Shown one piece after another: positions 59,992-64,000 of a DNA stretch of 64,000 bases. The DNA comes from Castellaniella hirudinis (GTDB taxonomy: Bacteria; Pseudomonadota; Gammaproteobacteria; Burkholderiales; Burkholderiaceae_B). Below the pieces are notes generated by a model that saw only the letters and a program-made list of their open reading frames with translations, did not search any database and was not told the DNA's origin. A program made the position numbers and the translations under genes. Positions within the stretch are counted from its first letter, which is position 1, and the number at the start of each line of letters is the position of its first letter. Where the stretch lies: assembly GCF_042651965.1 (NCBI RefSeq), contig NZ_JBHSDY010000001.1:124001-188000 (forward strand), read 5' to 3'.

Positions 59992-60786
59992 ATGGATTTG
60001 GGTATCGCAGGCAAGCGGGCGCTGGTCATGAGCGCCGGTGGCGGATTGGGCAGCGCGATCGCGGTGGCCTTGGCGCGCGAAGGCGCGACCTTGTGCATCG
60101 CCGACCGGGACGCACAATCCCTGGAGGCGACGGCAGAGAAAATCCGTGCCGTCTCGGGGCCGGGACAATCATGCCAGACGTGCGTCTGGGACCTGGGTGT
60201 GGCTCAGCAATGGACGCAAGGCGTGGTCGACCTGCTGGCCCGTGTCGGGGGCATCGACATCCTGGTGAACAACACCGGCGGCCCGGCGCCCGGACCCGCG
60301 CAAGGCCATGAGTCCGATGTCTGGCGCAATGCCTTCGAATCCATGGTGATCTCCGTGATCGGCATCACCGATCTGCTGCTGCCGGGCATGCGCGAGCGCG
60401 GCTGGGGCCGGCTGATCACCAGCACCTCCTCCGGCGTCGTCTCGCCGATTCCGAACCTGGGGCTGTCCAATGCCACGCGCATTTCCCTCGTGGGATGGAG
60501 CAAGACGCTGGCACGCGAAGTCGCCAAGGATGGCGTCACCGCCAACATCGTCATCCCGGGGCGCATCGCCACCGCGCGCATCCAGTCGCTGGATGCCGCG
60601 CGCGCCCAGCGCGAAGGCAAGGCAGTCGCCGACGTTGCCTCTGAAAGCGTCGCCACGATTCCCATGGGACGCTACGGCCGCCCCGAAGAATATGCCGATA
60701 TGGTCGCGTTCCTGGCCAGCGAGCGCGCCGCGTACATCACCGGCTCGTCCTTCCGCGTGGACGGCGGCCTGATCCCCGCCCTCTGA
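59992..60786 (+). CDS. SDR family oxidoreductase with atypical active site
   Basis: A 264-residue SDR with an altered nucleotide motif ('SAGGGLGSAIA') and 'LVNNTGGPAPG'. The catalytic Tyr-xxx-Lys is absent: the aligned segment reads 'NLGLSNATRISLVGWSKTLA' after the serine region 'TSTSSG'. A recognisable subgroup with this 'LSN..R' pattern exists, so it is probably not a decay product, but it may use other catalytic residues or act non-oxidatively. It is 43 nt upstream of the RraA-type gene. Confidence 0.88.
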   Translation: MDLGIAGKRALVMSAGGGLGSAIAVALAREGATLCIADRDAQSLEATAEKIRAVSGPGQSCQTCVWDLGVAQQWTQGVVDLLARVGGIDILVNNTGGPAPGPAQGHESDVWRNAFESMVISVIGITDLLLPGMRERGWGRLITSTSSGVVSPIPNLGLSNATRISLVGWSKTLAREVAKDGVTANIVIPGRIATARIQSLDAARAQREGKAVADVASESVATIPMGRYGRPEEYADMVAFLASERAAYITGSSFRVDGGLIPAL

Positions 60787-60829
60787 CCGACAGCGTGCTG
60801 TCCCCTCTTCCCTGTCAAGGAGATGAACC

Positions 60830-61546
60830 ATGACCTCCCCGCAAGAAGCAAAGAACTTCGAAGCCCTGGCGCACGTGACCACGGCCACCCTGACCACGGT
60901 CCTGCTCAAAAAAGGCCTGCGCAATGTATGGATACGCGGTGCGCGTCCGATCACACCGAACGCCGTCGGCAAGCGCATCGTAGGCCGTGCTTTCACCGTG
61001 CGTTTCGTGCCGGCGCGAGAGGATCTCGCCACCCCCGACTCCTGGCGCTCGCCGAAATCCACGCGCGCCGCCATAGAGCAGATGCCTGCAGGCTGCATCG
61101 CAGTGGTCGACGCCAACGGCGTCAAGGATGCCGGTTTCTGGGGCGACATCCTGTGCGCACGCATGGCCCGGCGCGGCGTGGCGGCGCTGGTGAGCGACGG
61201 CGCGGTCCGCGACATCACCGGCGTGGTCTCCACGGGGCTGGCCGTATGGGCGGGCGGTACGGCGGCCCCGCCATCCGTGGCTCATCTGACTTTTGTGGAC
61301 TGGCAGCAACCCATCGGCTGCGGCGGCGTGGCCGTGTTTCCCGACGATGTCATCGTGGCCGATCAGGATGGCGCCGTGCTGATCCCTGCAGCGCTGGTGG
61401 ACGAGGTTGCCGCGCTCGCCGTCGAGCAAGAACGCCTGGAAGGCTGGATCATGGATGAAGTGCAGGCAGGCGCCTCTTTGCCAGGCCTGTACCCGCCCAA
61501 CGCCGAACACCAGGCGCGTTACGAAGCCAGCAAGCAAAACCCCTAG
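60830..61546 (+). CDS. RraA family lyase (aldolase/oxaloacetate-decarboxylase type)
   Basis: A 238-residue RraA-fold protein with 'DAGFWGDILCARMARRGVAALVSDGAVRD', the conserved Gly-Asp and Arg-Asp motifs of the HMG aldolase/4-carboxy-4-hydroxy-2-oxoadipate aldolase group. Many members cleave hydroxy-oxoacids or decarboxylate oxaloacetate. It follows the SDR on the same strand; its stop overlaps the convergent LysR stop by 4 nt. It may process the oxoacid made by the divergent dehydratase operon. Confidence 0.88.
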   Translation: MTSPQEAKNFEALAHVTTATLTTVLLKKGLRNVWIRGARPITPNAVGKRIVGRAFTVRFVPAREDLATPDSWRSPKSTRAAIEQMPAGCIAVVDANGVKDAGFWGDILCARMARRGVAALVSDGAVRDITGVVSTGLAVWAGGTAAPPSVAHLTFVDWQQPIGCGGVAVFPDDVIVADQDGAVLIPAALVDEVAALAVEQERLEGWIMDEVQAGASLPGLYPPNAEHQARYEASKQNP

Positions 61547-62445
61547 CCGGAGACTTCGGCATGTCTGGAGGTCGTGGCGACACGACGAGCGATTTCCACC
61601 AACTGCTCCAGGATCTCGCCATTGACCCCCAGCACGTAAAAGGCGCAAAAGCTGAGCGACGGCATGTCCAGGTCGCTGTCCATGGCGACCAGCGCGCCAC
61701 GCACCAAGGAAAGCGAAAAAGCATCCTTGGCCACCAGGGCGACGCCGATGCGGTCCGCGGCCATGCGCTCGATGGTCGCCAGCGAGGAGTTGGTAAAGAT
61801 CCGGGGCGTCTGGTCCGTCAGCCGGAACAGTTTCTCGCGCAACAGGCTGAAGGGATACGTATTCCGGGGATAGGTGATGATGGGCAGGCGTTTCAGCTCA
61901 TCGATCGTCAGCCGGTCGCCCTGCACGAATCCGGGGGCCGCATAGAACTGCAAGGGGTAATCCACCAGATGGACGCAGGCGACCTTGTCGACGGTCGCCG
62001 GCCCGAGCATCAAGGCAATGTCGATCTCACCGGCCTGCAGGGTGGACATCATCGTCGGCGTGACGTCCACCGTGATGTCGAAGTCGATATTGGGGAAACA
62101 GCGGTGGGACTCTTCGAGGAATTGCGCCAGCCACGTGTGGACGATGGTTTCCGACACCCCCAGCCGGACGGTGCGCGGCACGCGCCCCGCCAGGCCCAGG
62201 TCATGTTCCAGCTTGGCCACCTGCCGCAGAATGAGCTCTGCGTGCGCCAGCAACGCGCGCCCGCTGTCGGTCAATGAAAACGGCTTGGTCGCACGGTTGA
62301 CCAACTGCGTCCCGAACTGCTCTTCCAGGCCCGCAATCCGCTGCGAAATGGTGGGCTGCGTGGTATTGAGTTTTTCCGCAGCCCGGGAGAAGCTATTGAG
62401 CTGCACAGCCCAATAAAAGATTTCAAGGCTGCGCAGATTGATCAT
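61543..62445 (-). CDS. LysR family transcriptional regulator
   Basis: A 300-residue LTTR with N-terminal HTH ('NSFSRAAEKLNTTQPTISQRIAGLEE'). The effector domain is of the generic LTTR type. It is convergent with the RraA gene, overlapping it by 4 nt. The target is not evident. Confidence 0.92.
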   Translation of the reverse strand: MINLRSLEIFYWAVQLNSFSRAAEKLNTTQPTISQRIAGLEEQFGTQLVNRATKPFSLTDSGRALLAHAELILRQVAKLEHDLGLAGRVPRTVRLGVSETIVHTWLAQFLEESHRCFPNIDFDITVDVTPTMMSTLQAGEIDIALMLGPATVDKVACVHLVDYPLQFYAAPGFVQGDRLTIDELKRLPIITYPRNTYPFSLLREKLFRLTDQTPRIFTNSSLATIERMAADRIGVALVAKDAFSLSLVRGALVAMDSDLDMPSLSFCAFYVLGVNGEILEQLVEIARRVATTSRHAEVSG

Positions 62446-62454
62446 CGGCCGCGA

Positions 62455-62952
62455 TTACATCGGCACGACGCGGGTCGGGCCGCCGCCGCTGATGACCTGG
62501 ACGCGCTGGCCGGAGCTGAGCGCCACGTCGGCCGCCTGGGCGATGACGCGGGTTTCGCCGTTGTCCAGGCGCACGGTGATTTCGAGCCCCTGGGTCTTGC
62601 CGACCTGGTTTTCGACCGCGTTGCCGGCCAGGCCGCCCAGCAGCGCGCCGCCGATCGAGGTCAGGATCTGGCCGCGCCCGCCGCCGATGGCGCTGCCGGC
62701 GACCCCGCCCAGCGCAGCGCCGCCCAGGGCGCCGACACCGGACGATTTATCGGACTGGATCACCACCGAGCGCACGGACACCACCGTGCCGTAACGCACG
62801 ATCTGTTCCTGCTGGGCCTGGCCATAGGTGTAGACGGAACTGGACGCGGACTGATTGGCGCAACCGGCCAGCGCCAACAGCGAGAGGGAGACGCCGGCGA
62901 CAGCGGCAAGGCGCACCGCGCGGGACGAAAAAGCATGCGTAAGGATCGCCAT
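62455..62952 (-). CDS. glycine-zipper (SlyB-like) outer-membrane lipoprotein
   Basis: A 165-residue lipoprotein (lipobox 'LALAGC', Cys31). The central region is a glycine-zipper 2TM domain ('GALGGAALGGVAGSAIGGGRGQILTSIGGALLGGLAGNAVE'). SlyB/Pcp-like proteins sit in the outer membrane and stabilise it, often under stress. A LysR gene lies 9 nt downstream. Confidence 0.9.
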   Translation of the reverse strand: MAILTHAFSSRAVRLAAVAGVSLSLLALAGCANQSASSSVYTYGQAQQEQIVRYGTVVSVRSVVIQSDKSSGVGALGGAALGGVAGSAIGGGRGQILTSIGGALLGGLAGNAVENQVGKTQGLEITVRLDNGETRVIAQAADVALSSGQRVQVISGGGPTRVVPM

Positions 62953-62988
62953 GGTCTGACTCCTGAAATAAAAAATGCCGTATCCGGA

Positions 62989-63936
62989 TCAGGCGAGCAA
63001 ACCCGCATCGATACCGTAGTGCTTCTGCAGAACCGCCGCGACGTCGGCGCGCGACGGGCTGTGATTCTGTGGACCTCTGTGGGCGATTTTAAAGCCGCCC
63101 ATGACGTTCGCCAAGCAGCAGGCGTCCCGCAAAGACCAGTCGTTCGCCAGGCCGTACAGCAGGCCGGCGCGGTGCGCGTCGCCGCAACCCGTCGGGTCGA
63201 CGACGTCGGCCACAGGCGCGGACGGGATGTCGGTGCGCGTGTCGCCGACGAACAGCGAGGCGCCCTCGGCCCCCCGGGTCACCACCACCGCCTGCAGGCC
63301 GGCGGCCAGCTCCTGGATGGTGCGGCCCGTGCGCTCTTCGATCACGCTGGCCTCGTAGTCATTGGCGGTCAGGATGCTGGCCATGCCCAGCATGCGCCGC
63401 AAATCGTCGCCGTCGAACAGCGGCATCGCCTGGCCCAGGTCGAAGATGAAAGGAATGCTGGCGGCCTGCAGGCGCTGAGCGTGGGCGAACATGCCGTCCT
63501 TGGCATCCGGCGAGACGATCGCCCAGCACGCGGCGTTGCCGCTCAGGTCGTTTTCAGCCGAACGCAGCATCGCCCCGGGATGGAACGAGGCGATCTGGTT
63601 GTTTTCCTGGTCGGTGATGATGTGGCACTGAGCCGTGAAGGTATCGGACAGCATGCGCACCAGGCGGGTGTCGATGCCCAGATCGCGCATGCGCTGCAGA
63701 TAGTCGTCGGCGTCCTGGCCCACCATGCCGACCGGCACGGGCTGACCGCCCAGCAATTTCAGGCTGTAGGCAATGTTGCCCGCGCAGCCGCCGTATTCCT
63801 TGCGCAGCGAGGGCGCGAAGAACGACACGCTGAGGGACTTGAGGCTGTCAGCCAGGATATGGTCGCGGAAACGGCCCTCGAACACGGCGATGGTGTCAAA
63901 GGCGATGGAACCGCAGATCAAAACGTCCTTGGACAT
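62989..63936 (-). CDS. PfkB family carbohydrate/adenosine kinase
   Basis: A 315-residue PfkB kinase with N-terminal 'GSIAFDTIAVFEGRF', substrate region 'GGCAGNIAYSLKLLGG' and the C-terminal catalytic motif 'DPTGCGDAHRAG' (base Asp intact). It resembles bacterial adenosine kinase-like or sugar kinases; the substrate is not certain. Confidence 0.9.
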   Translation of the reverse strand: MSKDVLICGSIAFDTIAVFEGRFRDHILADSLKSLSVSFFAPSLRKEYGGCAGNIAYSLKLLGGQPVPVGMVGQDADDYLQRMRDLGIDTRLVRMLSDTFTAQCHIITDQENNQIASFHPGAMLRSAENDLSGNAACWAIVSPDAKDGMFAHAQRLQAASIPFIFDLGQAMPLFDGDDLRRMLGMASILTANDYEASVIEERTGRTIQELAAGLQAVVVTRGAEGASLFVGDTRTDIPSAPVADVVDPTGCGDAHRAGLLYGLANDWSLRDACCLANVMGGFKIAHRGPQNHSPSRADVAAVLQKHYGIDAGLLA

Positions 63937-63951
63937 GGCGATGGAATTCCT

Positions 63952-64000
63952 TCAGGGATAAAAGAGGTCGAGCTGATAGCCGTTGATGCGCACGCCGCTC
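63952..64000 (-). CDS. 3' end of a gene that continues beyond the window
   Basis: A 15-codon open tail on the minus strand ends at a stop 16 nt before the PfkB start; the last residues read 'INGYQLDLFYP'. The spacing suggests a gene co-transcribed with the kinase, but too little is visible to name it. Confidence 0.35.
   Translation of the reverse strand, partial: SGVRINGYQLDLFYP

Overview
The window reads as a chromosomal segment of a high-GC betaproteobacterium, most likely Alcaligenaceae (the Bordetella/Achromobacter/Alcaligenes group). The evidence is the housekeeping order tyrS / M23 peptidase / anmK / erpA / argC / rpsI / rplM and dnaQ-rnhA-methyltransferase / gloB-mltD-fabI, several tripartite TRAP transporters, several LysR regulators, a DUF4148 protein, a lysine/alanine-rich histone H1-like protein, and an aromatic amine dehydrogenase operon resembling the one known from Alcaligenes faecalis. 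No phage, transposase, CRISPR array or plasmid feature was seen.

Layout. (1) 1-7.5 kb is a catabolic island: a DctPQM TRAP importer, a maleylacetate-reductase-like Fe-alcohol dehydrogenase, a galactonate-dehydratase-like enolase-superfamily enzyme and a D-2-hydroxyacid dehydrogenase, with a divergent LysR regulator. (2) 7.6-10.4 kb holds a DUF4105 protein overlapping a large lipoprotein alpha/beta hydrolase. (3) 10.4-18.5 kb is an aromatic amine oxidation locus: AraC regulator, c-type cytochrome, aauA, aauD, aauE, aauB, an outer-membrane-type protein, an aldehyde dehydrogenase and a LysR regulator, all on the minus strand. (4) 18.7-30 kb has a three-repeat DUF4148 protein, an orphan ABC binding protein, a GGDEF protein, tRNA-Val, dnaQ, rnhA, a methyltransferase, gloB, mltD, fabI, an M20 hydrolase and a FAH-family hydrolase. 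(5) 30.2-53.1 kb is housekeeping: tRNA-Ser, ribE, ribD, nrdR, glyA, a PEBP protein, tyrS, an M23 peptidase, anmK, erpA, argC, rpsI, rplM, an orphan TRAP binding protein, pmbA, darP, a carboxylesterase, a Pat-like acetyltransferase, gltX, the histone-like gene and yggT. (6) 53.2-62.4 kb is a second catabolic island: a DctPQM importer paralogous to the first, RidA, a DUF4392 (glutamate-cyclase-type) protein and a Ser/Thr-dehydratase-fold PLP enzyme with its LysR, then a divergent SDR and RraA-type lyase and another LysR. (7) 62.4-64 kb has a glycine-zipper lipoprotein, a PfkB kinase and the tail of a further gene.

How it fits together. In the amine locus, a periplasmic TTQ enzyme would oxidise aromatic amines to aldehydes, pass electrons towards a c-type cytochrome, and the aldehydes would be oxidised to arylacetates by the adjacent dehydrogenase. 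The second TRAP island looks like a route for an acidic, possibly beta-hydroxylated amino acid: TRAP uptake, PLP ammonia-lyase, RidA to clear the enamine, a glutamate-cyclase-like step, and an RraA-type lyase/decarboxylase. That is the best candidate here for an undescribed pathway. The first TRAP island looks like a sugar-acid or hydroxyacid route. The substrates of both islands are inferred from family membership only.
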